This document shows, piece by piece, positions 6,878 to 14,824 of a stretch of DNA of 19,117 bases. A program made the translations under genes and the position numbers. How positions within the stretch are numbered: the stretch's first letter is position 1; every line of letters begins with the position of its first letter. Under the pieces are notes generated by a model. The model saw nothing but the letters and a program-made list of their open reading frames with translations, made no database searches and was not told where the DNA came from. Source of the stretch: Flavobacteriaceae bacterium (GTDB lineage Bacteria > Bacteroidota > Bacteroidia > Flavobacteriales > Flavobacteriaceae); NCBI GenBank assembly GCA_029253805.1, contig JAQWYU010000025.1, positions 1 through 19,117 of the forward strand, read 5' to 3'.

Positions 6878-8626
6878 CTAACGAACTCCGTGCATTAGTT
6901 TTTTAATAACTGGATATAGTAATGCTGAAATAACTCCTAATCCAACAGCTACAGCCGTTAATACCCAAAAGAAATAACTTAGGCCCTGTGCTTTGGCTAT
7001 ACCTTCAGAGGCTTCACCAAAAACACCTGCTAATTTCATGCCAATAGCAACTGCAAGATACCAAATGCCAAACATCATGGCTATCATTCTTCCGGGAACT
7101 AACTTACTTACATATGATAAAGCTACGGGTGAAATACAAAGCTCTCCCATAGTATGAAAGAAATAAACCAAAATTAGCCAAATCATACTTACTGATGCTG
7201 TTTTGGCTCCAGGTTCAATTGAAGAGGCACCAATGGCTACACATGCCATTCCAATTCCTAATAGTATCATTCCAATAGCATATTTCATATTAGCATTGGG
7301 ATTATATTTACTCTCCCACCATTTTGAAAATAATGGGGCAAAAGCTATTATAAACAAAGAGTTTAAAACTCCAAACCATGAAGCTGGCACTTCAGCTATG
7401 TCTTTCCCAAATTCTACAGACAACATCCATATTGCTATTGTCCAAATTATAATAAAGCTAATGGCTAAGAAAATATTTGAAAGTGCATATTTTGAAAAAG
7501 TTTTTTTAAATAATAACCATAAGACCCATGTGATAATTCCTAATGGAATAATAGTCATCAGAGTGTTGACTATTTTAAATATAAAAGCTGAATTTCCTTC
7601 AAGAACTCGCTGAGTGTAATCTCGTGCAAATATAGTTAACGAGCTAGGCGCCTGTTCGAAAATAGCCCAAAAGAAGATCGTTACAAAAGCGAAAAACATT
7701 ACTGCTAACATACGATCGCGAGTTATTCTATCGTATTTAGGTATTCGAATAACTAATAATAAAATAAATAAAGCTAGGGCAGTTAAAATAGCTACGTTAG
7801 AGCCCTCTACTCCATACAAATTGAAATCAAATAGATTGTAAGCGCCTTCCGATATTTTAGAAATTGGATCATTAAAAATCCATGAAATACCTAAAAGTCC
7901 TGCAATAGCAATCAATCCTAACTGTATAGTCGAAAATGGATTTAGTTTTGGCTCATCAGAAATCGATTCAACACCAACTTTATCTTGTTTAATAGGTTTA
8001 GTTCCAATATCTCCAAAAATATTCTGAGCAAACCAAAATTGAAGTAGACCAAATAACATGAAAATTCCAGCTAAGCCAAAACCCCAACGCCATCCAATTT
8101 GTTCACCTAGATAGCCACAAAGAAGAATTCCTAAAAAAGCACCGGCATTAACCCCCATATAAAAGATAGTATATGCTCCATCTTTTTTCTCGTCTTTACC
8201 TTTGTACATTTCAGAAATAATTGATGTCATGTTTGGTTTAAAGAACCCACTTCCAAGAACTAGTAAAGTAAGACCTAAGTAAATGAAAAAAGGGGTCTCA
8301 ACGGCCATAGCTCCATGGCCTAGTGTCATAAGTAATGCTCCAATAACCACAGCATAACGGTAGCCTATTTTCTTATCAGCAAAGTACCCTCCCATAAGAG
8401 TAGATAAATAAACTAAAGAAGTGTACGTTCCAAAAATTGCATAAGCATGTTCTCGTGGCCAGCCCCAACCACCATCTAATAATGAAGCAGTAAAAAACAT
8501 AACTAGAAGAGCTCGCATCCCATAGTAGGAAAAACGTTCCCACATTTCAGTAAAAAATAATACAAAAAGCCCAGCTGGATGACCTAAGACTTTATCTTTA
8601 AACATATTTTCGATTGATGTTGTCAT
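6878..8626 (-). CDS. POT/PTR2 family proton-coupled di/tripeptide transporter (long form)
   Basis: Inner-membrane peptide:H+ symporter of the POT family (major facilitator fold), importing di- and tripeptides. The N-terminal signature ExxERFxYYG is present as EMWERFSYYG (27-36), and the helix 4 Lys of FFKPN is Lys129. The PTR2 segment FYMGVNAGAFLGILLCGYLG (154-173) and the late SPVALSYVSKL motif are also seen. Two extra helices between TM6 and TM7 (about 230-295) are usual for bacterial POTs. Compared with its neighbour, the 582-residue protein carries a further insertion of about 68 residues (343-410) containing two hydrophobic stretches between canonical helices 7 and 8, so I estimate about 16 membrane helices. 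It is separated by 61 bases from the upstream paralogue and by 38 bases from the thioredoxin-fold gene. Context with dipeptidyl peptidase IV supports a peptide role. Confidence 0.93.
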   Translation of the reverse strand: MTTSIENMFKDKVLGHPAGLFVLFFTEMWERFSYYGMRALLVMFFTASLLDGGWGWPREHAYAIFGTYTSLVYLSTLMGGYFADKKIGYRYAVVIGALLMTLGHGAMAVETPFFIYLGLTLLVLGSGFFKPNMTSIISEMYKGKDEKKDGAYTIFYMGVNAGAFLGILLCGYLGEQIGWRWGFGLAGIFMLFGLLQFWFAQNIFGDIGTKPIKQDKVGVESISDEPKLNPFSTIQLGLIAIAGLLGISWIFNDPISKISEGAYNLFDFNLYGVEGSNVAILTALALFILLLVIRIPKYDRITRDRMLAVMFFAFVTIFFWAIFEQAPSSLTIFARDYTQRVLEGNSAFIFKIVNTLMTIIPLGIITWVLWLLFKKTFSKYALSNIFLAISFIIIWTIAIWMLSVEFGKDIAEVPASWFGVLNSLFIIAFAPLFSKWWESKYNPNANMKYAIGMILLGIGMACVAIGASSIEPGAKTASVSMIWLILVYFFHTMGELCISPVALSYVSKLVPGRMIAMMFGIWYLAVAIGMKLAGVFGEASEGIAKAQGLSYFFWVLTAVAVGLGVISALLYPVIKKLMHGVR

Positions 8627-8654
8627 AATTATTTAATTAATCAATTACTTATTT

Positions 8655-8673
8655 ATCAATCATTAGGATTGAT
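8655..8673. other. Short perfect inverted repeat between the two POT genes
   Basis: ATCAATC and GATTGAT form a 7-base-pair perfect stem around a 5-base loop (ATTAG) in the 61-base gap between the two transporter genes. On the transcribed (minus) strand it is not followed by a U-tract, so it is not a standard intrinsic terminator. It could be an mRNA-processing or stability element that sets different levels for the two carriers, a protein-binding palindrome, or chance in AT-rich DNA. Confidence 0.3.
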
Positions 8674-8687
8674 TTCTCTATAAAAAT

Positions 8688-10211
8688 TTATTCTAATATT
8701 CTTTCGTTTTCTTCAACGTTGTGTGTTAAACGCTTTAGAGGCTTAAGTAATACAATAACTAATAGCCCAAAAATTACAGTAAAGATTACAATTCCAGAGA
8801 AAATAGTATACTCCCCAAAGTCCTCTGATTTTTCGCCCAATATACCAGCTACCTTGCCGCCTAGCCCAGTAGCAGCAAAATAAAGCCCCATCATCAATGA
8901 AGCATATTTAACTGGAGCTAACTTTGTAACAAACGACAAAGATACAGGAGACGAACATAGCTCTCCAATTGTGTGAAATAAATATGCTAAAACTAACCAC
9001 TGCATTCCTGAACTACCATTAGCATCGTATTCTCTGACAGCTAAAATCATAAATACAAATCCTAAGCCCATAATAATTGTTCCTGTAGCCATCTTAAATA
9101 AAGAAGAAGCCTCTTTGTTTTTGAGCTTGCGTCTTGCCCAAATATTTGCAACCCAAACAGCAAGTAAAATAATAAAACCTGCATTTAAACCTTGAAACAT
9201 TGGCGTCGGTATTAGATATCCAAATAATAATCTATCGGTTTTGGTTTCAGTGTAAACACTCATTAAACCACCAGCTTGCTCAAAAGCTCCCCAAAAAACA
9301 ATTACAAGCAAAAAGGAAAGTAACAAGACTAAGAAACGATCTTTTAGAACTTGAGTTTCTAAACTTTTAAAAATCATCATTAAAAGACCAACTACAAAAG
9401 AAAGAAATATAAATAAAGCACCATATCCCCAATGATCAACTCCTTCAAAAGTAAAACCAGAATATATTGACAATACTAATAAAATAGCCAGGATGGCAAG
9501 CTGTAAAGGAGAATTAAATATATTTGAAAATATTCTCCAAAGAGAAATGTCATTTTTCTTTTCTTCAACTGTTGGTTTATTCCCCACATGTGAAATATAT
9601 TTTTGACCCCAAACATATACCAATAAGCCAAGCAACATTGCAATGCCTGCTAATCCAAAGCCAGCATGCCACCCCCAGTTCGCAACTACAATTCCAATAA
9701 CCGACGTGGCTAATAATGAACCAAGATTTATACCAATATAGAAAATACTAAACCCTTTGTCCCTACGAATATCACCTCTTTTATACAACCCTCCAACCAT
9801 AGTTGAAATATTTGGTTTTAAACACCCTACACCTAATATAATTAAACTTAAACCTGTGAAAAATGCCCATTCAGCTTCTACAGCCAAAGTTCCATGACCT
9901 AAACATAAAATAATAGCTCCAAGCATTACAGTTTTTCTCTGACCTAGGACCTTATCCGCTAGGATTCCACCAGGAATGGAAATCACATAAACTAACATCA
10001 CATACCAACCATAAAGTTGATAAGCTTCTAACTTTGACCAACCTAATCCCGGACCATCGTTGTGTGAAGCTTCAGCTATCATATAAATAACTAATAACGC
10101 GCGCATTCCATAATACGAAAATCGCTCCCACATTTCAGTGAAAAATAATACATAAAGTCCTACCGGATGACCAAATAATTCTTTTTGAGTTGTAGAAGTT
10201 GTTGTTGACAT
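8688..10211 (-). CDS. POT/PTR2 family proton-coupled di/tripeptide transporter (standard form)
   Basis: A second inner-membrane POT symporter, 507 residues, the usual size for bacterial members. It carries EMWERFSYYG (26-35) on helix 1, Lys132 in the LKPN motif of helix 4, the PTR2 segment FYIGINLGSLLA, EQAGG on helix 7, and SPVSLSFVTKLAP near helix 10. About 14 transmembrane segments can be traced, including the two-helix insert between TM6 and TM7. It is clearly a paralogue of the downstream transporter (same N-terminal GHPxGLxVLFFTEMWERFSYYGMRALL core), but the two have diverged widely outside motifs, so the duplication is not recent. The gene starts 28 bases after the dpp4 stop on the same strand, consistent with one transcript in which the peptidase supplies dipeptides that this carrier imports. 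Confidence 0.94.
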   Translation of the reverse strand: MSTTTSTTQKELFGHPVGLYVLFFTEMWERFSYYGMRALLVIYMIAEASHNDGPGLGWSKLEAYQLYGWYVMLVYVISIPGGILADKVLGQRKTVMLGAIILCLGHGTLAVEAEWAFFTGLSLIILGVGCLKPNISTMVGGLYKRGDIRRDKGFSIFYIGINLGSLLATSVIGIVVANWGWHAGFGLAGIAMLLGLLVYVWGQKYISHVGNKPTVEEKKNDISLWRIFSNIFNSPLQLAILAILLVLSIYSGFTFEGVDHWGYGALFIFLSFVVGLLMMIFKSLETQVLKDRFLVLLLSFLLVIVFWGAFEQAGGLMSVYTETKTDRLLFGYLIPTPMFQGLNAGFIILLAVWVANIWARRKLKNKEASSLFKMATGTIIMGLGFVFMILAVREYDANGSSGMQWLVLAYLFHTIGELCSSPVSLSFVTKLAPVKYASLMMGLYFAATGLGGKVAGILGEKSEDFGEYTIFSGIVIFTVIFGLLVIVLLKPLKRLTHNVEENERILE

Positions 10212-10239
10212 TGTATTACTATTAATTGATTTAACAAAC

Positions 10240-12429
10240 TTAATTTATTCGATTATCGCCTAATTTTTCATGTAAAAAATTAGTCATCTTGGTGTATAAG
10301 TGCATGGTAGTATTTCCACCATAAATGCCGTGATTTTTATCTGGATAAATAGACCAATCAAATTGCCTATTGGCTTGAATAAGAGCTTCGACCATACGCA
10401 TGGTGTGTTGCACATGAACGTTATCATCTCCTGAACCATGAACAAGAAGATAATCTCCTTTAAGTAACTCTGGATAATTAAAAGGCGAATTATCATCATA
10501 GCCACCAGGATTTTCTTGAGGAGTTCGCATAAAACGTTCTGTGTAAATTGTATCATAGAAACGCCAGCTAGTAACTGGAGCTACTGCGATTGCCATTTTA
10601 AAAACTTTATTACCTTTTAACAAACAGTTTGTACTCATGTGACCTCCAAAACTCCACCCCCAGATTCCAATCCTGCTATTATCAATATAAGGTAAGCTAC
10701 CAATCTGTTTTGCTGCTTGTATTTGATCTTCTGTTTCGTATTTAACTAAATTTAAGTAGGTTATTTTTTTAAAGTCAGCTCCTTTAAACCCAGTTCCACG
10801 ACCATCAACACAAGCCACTATATATCCTTGTTGAGCAAGAAATTGGTGCCAGTAATCCCTGGAATTGTTCCATTTGTTAGCCACTTCCTGCGAGCCTGGA
10901 CCTGAATACTGAAACATCAAAAGAGGATAAGTTTTGGTTGCATCAAAATCTGCTGGCTTTAACATCCACATATTAAGCTCGTTCCCATTTACATTTATAG
11001 TACTAAATTCTTTGTTTGAATATTTATAGTTTTTTAAACTCTTTAAAACTGTTGAATTATCTACGATATTTCTAACTAACCTACCCGTTTTTGAATCGTT
11101 TAAAGTGTATTTTGTTGGAGTATTAGCATTGGAAAAAGTCTTGATAAAATATGTGAAGTCCGCACTAAAAGAAGCATCATTGGTACCTTCTTGAGTTGTC
11201 AAGCGCTTTTTTCTTTTACCATTCAATTTGATTGAATACACATCTCTGTTAATCGATCCATTTTCAACAGATTGATAGTAAATAACGTTATCTAATTCGT
11301 TATATCCATAATAGGCAGTTACTTCCCAATCACCTTTAGTAATCTGGGTTTTTAATTTGCCTTTTTTGGAGTAATGGTAAAGGTGGTTATATCCATCTTT
11401 CTCACTGGTCCATAAAAAACTGTTGTCTTTTAAAAATGTAAGGTTATCAGTTACATCAACATATGCTTTATCAGTTTCTGAAAGAACCAAATTAGCTTGT
11501 GATTTTAATGGGTTAATCAACCATAAATCTAATTGATTTTGATGCCTGTTTAGATATTGTACTGAAAGTAAATCTGCATCATTAGTCCATTTAATTCTTG
11601 GAATATAAAAATCATTATAGGATTTTGGTAGTGAAACTACAGATGTTTCATCAGAGTTGACATCGTAAAAGTGCAAAGACACATTCGCATTTTTTTCACC
11701 CGCTTTAGGATACTTGAATACATTTTGGGTTTGATACAGATCTTTTCCATACACATCCATTGAAAATTCTGGAACATCAGATTCATCGAATCGAATAAAT
11801 GCAATTCTGTCACTATTAATGTTCCATTCAAAAGCTTTTACAAAAGCAAACTCTTCCTCGTAAACCCAATCAGTAATTCCATTAATAACTCTGTTCTTTT
11901 CACCATCAAAAGTAATTTGACTAGTCTCACCTGAAATTAAATCCTTAATAAATAAGTTGTTATTTAAGGCAAAAGCTACTTTGGTACCATCGGGTGAAAA
12001 AGTAGGTTCTTGAATTTTATTATCTGAGATTAAACTTAGTTGTTCTAATTCAATATCATATACGTAGTAATTCCCCAAAACAGAACGCCTAAATATTGAC
12101 TCTGTATTTGTTTCCAGAATCAGTTTTTGTTCGTCGGAGCTAAAAGAATAGCTTGTGAAATAATTAACAGCTTCCATAGTACTTGAGGAAGCTATGGATT
12201 TAATTTTTGAAAATGTAGCGTAATCATACAAATCAATCGAGGTAGAACCTGTAGATCTATCAAAATTTAACACTGAATATTGCTTTCCATTTTTCATAGA
12301 ATGCAACGCCGTAAGATCTTGTGTTTTAAATGATCCGTCCCATATTTGAGCCAGTGAAAAAGAGTCTCTTTGGGATGTTGCAGTGAACATAAAAAAGCAA
12401 CTCAATAGAAAGATAAAAGGAGTTTTCAT
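10240..12429 (-). CDS. dpp4: Dipeptidyl peptidase IV (S9B serine peptidase)
   Basis: Exported serine peptidase that removes X-Pro or X-Ala dipeptides from the N-terminus of peptides. The open frame extends to 12489, but I place the start at the ATG at 12429, where MKTPFIFLLSCFFMFTATSQ forms a signal peptide; the longer start puts 20 extra residues in front. The mature protein has an N-terminal beta-propeller (DPPIV_N) to about residue 470 and a C-terminal alpha/beta-hydrolase domain. In this numbering (729 residues) the catalytic Ser is 593 in GWSFGG, the Asp is in GSGDDNVH (about 668-669), and the His is 700 in PDKNHGIYG. The substrate-docking DWVYEEE motif at about 187-193 matches the Glu205/Glu206 motif of human DPP IV. 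This marks the protein as a true DPP IV rather than another S9 peptidase. It heads an apparent operon with two peptide transporters. Confidence 0.94.
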   Translation of the reverse strand: MKTPFIFLLSCFFMFTATSQRDSFSLAQIWDGSFKTQDLTALHSMKNGKQYSVLNFDRSTGSTSIDLYDYATFSKIKSIASSSTMEAVNYFTSYSFSSDEQKLILETNTESIFRRSVLGNYYVYDIELEQLSLISDNKIQEPTFSPDGTKVAFALNNNLFIKDLISGETSQITFDGEKNRVINGITDWVYEEEFAFVKAFEWNINSDRIAFIRFDESDVPEFSMDVYGKDLYQTQNVFKYPKAGEKNANVSLHFYDVNSDETSVVSLPKSYNDFYIPRIKWTNDADLLSVQYLNRHQNQLDLWLINPLKSQANLVLSETDKAYVDVTDNLTFLKDNSFLWTSEKDGYNHLYHYSKKGKLKTQITKGDWEVTAYYGYNELDNVIYYQSVENGSINRDVYSIKLNGKRKKRLTTQEGTNDASFSADFTYFIKTFSNANTPTKYTLNDSKTGRLVRNIVDNSTVLKSLKNYKYSNKEFSTINVNGNELNMWMLKPADFDATKTYPLLMFQYSGPGSQEVANKWNNSRDYWHQFLAQQGYIVACVDGRGTGFKGADFKKITYLNLVKYETEDQIQAAKQIGSLPYIDNSRIGIWGWSFGGHMSTNCLLKGNKVFKMAIAVAPVTSWRFYDTIYTERFMRTPQENPGGYDDNSPFNYPELLKGDYLLVHGSGDDNVHVQHTMRMVEALIQANRQFDWSIYPDKNHGIYGGNTTMHLYTKMTNFLHEKLGDNRIN

Positions 12430-12459
12430 GAAAAATTTAATTACTCTGAAAATAATTCC

Positions 12460-12467
12460 CAAGTTTA
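12460..12467 (-). promoter_or_regulatory. Possible -7 promoter box for the dpp4 operon (one mismatch)
   Basis: On the minus strand the octamer reads TAAACTTG, one mismatch from TAnnTTTG. It lies about 30 bases upstream of the chosen dpp4 start (12429) and inside the longer open frame, which agrees with the shorter start. I see no convincing -33 TTG at normal spacing. In AT-rich DNA a one-mismatch box is weak evidence. Confidence 0.25.
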
Positions 12468-12552
12468 CTAAAAAAATAGCAGAAATCATTGAATATTGAC
12501 AGATAAATATGTAATAAAAATAATTGAAGTTTTATAATAAATCGAAGAATAG

Positions 12553-12560
12553 TATCTTTG
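12553..12560 (+). promoter_or_regulatory. Bacteroidota-type -7 promoter box (TAnnTTTG) for the HMG-CoA reductase operon
   Basis: TATCTTTG matches TAnnTTTG exactly and ends 19 bases before the ATG of the HMG-CoA reductase gene, leaving a short leader. A TTG at 12524-12526 lies 26 bases upstream of the box, longer than the usual 17-23, so the -33 element is doubtful. The position in a divergent intergenic region supports a promoter. Confidence 0.55.
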
Positions 12561-12579
12561 TCTTTTAAAATATTTATTC

Positions 12580-13866
12580 ATGCAAAATTCTATTTCTGGA
12601 TTTTCAAAGTTCACAAAATCTGAAAAAATTGACTGGCTAATCAGTAATTATTTTCAAAATAATAATTATGCAAAAGCAAATTTGGAACGTTATTGGAATT
12701 CCGATCTAGCTCTTCAAAAATTACATGATGAATTTACAGAGAATACTATCTCAAATTTCTACCTACCATTTGGAATTGCGCCTAATTTTTTAATTAACAA
12801 TAAAATCAAAGTCATACCTATGACTATTGAAGAAAGTTCGGTAGTTGCTGCTGCTAGTAATGCCGCTAAATTTTGGATGCAAAGAGGTGGATTTAAGGCA
12901 GAGGTTATTTCAACAACTAAAACAGGTCAAGTTCATTTTATGTTTCAGGGTAAAACTTCTGAACTAGAAGCCTTATTTGATAAAGTGAAACCTCAGTTAA
13001 TTGAAGATACAAAAGTAATAACTAAAAACATGGAGGCCCGTGGAGGTGGCATAATAAATATTGAACTAATTAATAAAACATCTAAGCTAAAAGACTATTA
13101 CCAACTACATGTATCTTTTGAGACTATTGATGCCATGGGCGCTAACTTTATCAACTCATGCCTAGAACAAATCGCTAGCTCATTTAAGAACTATTCTTTG
13201 AGTATAGACATTGTCATGAGTATCTTATCTAACTATGTCCCTGAGTGCCTAGTACGCGCAGAGGTTAGCTGTAAGGTTGAAAACTTAGTTAATAATGAGA
13301 AATACTCTGGGCAAGAATTTGCTGAAAAGTTTGTTCAGGCTGTCCAAATCGCTCAAGTAGAACCTTACAGAGCCGTAACCCATAACAAAGGAATTATGAA
13401 CGGTATTGATTCCGTAGTATTAGCAACAGGAAATGATTTTAGAGCCATAGAAGCTGGTGTCCATGCCTATGCAGCGCGATCGGGAAGTTATTCTAGCTTA
13501 ACTCATGCCAGTATTGAAAATGGTTTATTCAAATTTTGGATTGAAATTCCCTTAGCACTAGGAACTGTTGGTGGGCTAACAGGGTTACATCCCTTAGTAA
13601 AAACCGCATTGGAACTACTAGGAAATCCAACAGCTAAAGAGTTAATGGAGATCGTCGCTGTCGCTGGACTAGCTCAAAATTTTGCTGCTATAAAATCTCT
13701 GACTACTACTGGAATTCAGCAAGGACACATGAAAATGCACCTTCTAAATATTATGAATCAATTTGAAGCAACTGAAAAAGAAAAATCTATTTTGATTGAT
13801 TATTTCAAAACAAATACTGTTACCCATAGTGCAGTGGTAAAAGCCATAGAAACACTCAGAGCCTAA
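12580..13866 (+). CDS. mvaA: Hydroxymethylglutaryl-CoA reductase, class II
   Basis: Soluble enzyme linking HMG-CoA and mevalonate with a nicotinamide cofactor. The 428 residues match the class II (Pseudomonas mevalonii type) enzyme and lack the membrane domain of eukaryotic class I. Catalytic residues are visible at nearly the same numbers as in P. mevalonii (E83, K267, D283, H381): Glu84/85 in TIEESSVVAAAS, Lys270 in HNKGIMNGID, Asp286 in ATGNDFRA and His383 in QQGHMKMH. The DAMGAN nucleotide-binding motif lies at 184-189, and GTVGGLTGLHPL at 328-339. Class II enzymes are often labelled degradative, but the neighbouring GHMP kinase and the known use of the mevalonate route by flavobacteria point to biosynthesis of isoprenoid precursors. 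The stop overlaps the start of the kinase by one base (TAATG), implying coupled translation. Cofactor preference (NADH or NADPH) cannot be read safely. Confidence 0.94.
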   Translation: MQNSISGFSKFTKSEKIDWLISNYFQNNNYAKANLERYWNSDLALQKLHDEFTENTISNFYLPFGIAPNFLINNKIKVIPMTIEESSVVAAASNAAKFWMQRGGFKAEVISTTKTGQVHFMFQGKTSELEALFDKVKPQLIEDTKVITKNMEARGGGIINIELINKTSKLKDYYQLHVSFETIDAMGANFINSCLEQIASSFKNYSLSIDIVMSILSNYVPECLVRAEVSCKVENLVNNEKYSGQEFAEKFVQAVQIAQVEPYRAVTHNKGIMNGIDSVVLATGNDFRAIEAGVHAYAARSGSYSSLTHASIENGLFKFWIEIPLALGTVGGLTGLHPLVKTALELLGNPTAKELMEIVAVAGLAQNFAAIKSLTTTGIQQGHMKMHLLNIMNQFEATEKEKSILIDYFKTNTVTHSAVVKAIETLRA

Positions 13867-14774
13867 TGCAAACCTTTTATAGCCATGGAAAATTATTAAT
13901 AAGTTCTGAATATGCAGTTTTGGATGGTGCTCAAGCACTTGCATTGCCAACAAAATTTGGACAGACGTTAAAAGTAGAATCTACTTCAAAAAAAACAATT
14001 TATTGGAAAAGTATTTCTAATCAAGGAGAAATTTGGTTTGAATCATATTTCAATATTGGAGAGACTTTAAAAGTAACTTACAGCGACAACACTAAAATTG
14101 CTTTAAGATTATATCAAGTTCTTGAGTCATTACAGCAACTTAATCCAAATATTTTCACGCAAAACACTGGTTTTAATATAACTTCCACATTGGAGTTTCC
14201 AGAAAACTGGGGTTTAGGCTCCTCCTCTACCCTAATTAATAATCTTGCTCAATGGGGTAAGGTTGATCCTTTTAGGTTATTAAACTTAACTTTTGGAGGT
14301 AGTGGATATGATATTGCATGCGCGCGGAGCAAGACTGCTATTTTGTACAAGAAAATCTCGGGAATTCCTACAATAAGTCCAGTAACATTCAAACCAAAAT
14401 TTTCTAACCAACTATTTTTTATTCATCAAAATAAAAAGCAAAATAGTAGAGATGGAATTGCAGCTTATAAAAAAAGTACTAAATACAAAATAGTAGATTT
14501 TGATAAGCTAAACAGATTGACTTTAGAGTTATTAAATAGTCAGAGCTTAGAAATATTTAAAAAAAATATCGAAATACATGAAACATACATTGGATCTTTA
14601 TTACAAAAACCAACTCTAAAAGAATCAATATTTTCAGATTATGGTGGAGCAATCAAAAGCCTGGGCGCTTGGGGGGGCGACTTTTTCTTAGCAACTGGAA
14701 ATTTAAAATCAATGGAATACTTCAAAATGAAGGGCTATAAAACTATTCTATCCTTTTCAGACATGATTTTATAA
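13866..14774 (+). CDS. GYDIA family GHMP kinase (probable mevalonate-pathway kinase)
   Basis: A 302-residue small-molecule kinase of the GHMP superfamily. The N-terminal motif reads YSHGKLLISSEYAVLDGAQA, where mevalonate and phosphomevalonate kinases have GK.ll.GEYaVl. The ATP-binding loop is PENWGLGSSSTLINNL (about 115-130). GGSGYDIACARS contains the family's defining GYDIA at 147-151; its Asp149 occupies the place of the catalytic Asp in mevalonate kinase. The C-terminal motif 3 reads GAIKSLGAWGGDFFLATGN. The family is named for this motif and its exact substrate is, to my knowledge, not settled. Pairing with HMG-CoA reductase in an overlapping (TAATG) operon favours mevalonate or phosphomevalonate as substrate. 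A run of seven G at 14671-14677 encodes part of motif 3. The gene ends at a strong terminator. Confidence 0.88.
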   Translation: MQTFYSHGKLLISSEYAVLDGAQALALPTKFGQTLKVESTSKKTIYWKSISNQGEIWFESYFNIGETLKVTYSDNTKIALRLYQVLESLQQLNPNIFTQNTGFNITSTLEFPENWGLGSSSTLINNLAQWGKVDPFRLLNLTFGGSGYDIACARSKTAILYKKISGIPTISPVTFKPKFSNQLFFIHQNKKQNSRDGIAAYKKSTKYKIVDFDKLNRLTLELLNSQSLEIFKKNIEIHETYIGSLLQKPTLKESIFSDYGGAIKSLGAWGGDFFLATGNLKSMEYFKMKGYKTILSFSDMIL

Positions 14775-14810
14775 AAAAAAGGGGCTTTTTATAAGCCCCC
14801 CCTTTTTTTT
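14773..14810. terminator. Bidirectional intrinsic terminator
   Basis: A perfect 7-base-pair stem, GGGGCTT (14781-14787) with AAGCCCC (14793-14799), closes a 5-base loop. An A8 tract lies on the left (14773-14780) and a T8 tract on the right (14803-14810), with three extra C before the T-tract. On either strand the hairpin is followed by a run of U, so it can end both the GHMP kinase transcript (plus) and the peptidyl-prolyl isomerase transcript (minus). It overlaps the last two bases of the kinase stop codon and lies 14 bases beyond the isomerase stop. Confidence 0.92.
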
Positions 14811-14824
14811 AGTAGAAATAAAAC

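Noticed and set aside
7203..7613. A 136-codon open frame on the plus strand inside the long POT transporter gene
   Set aside because: It is wholly antisense to a well-supported transporter, lacks any recognisable domain and has low-complexity composition; it is a shadow of the real frame.
13744..13953. A 69-codon minus-strand frame across the HMG-CoA reductase/GHMP kinase junction
   Set aside because: It is antisense to two strongly supported genes and shows no family features.
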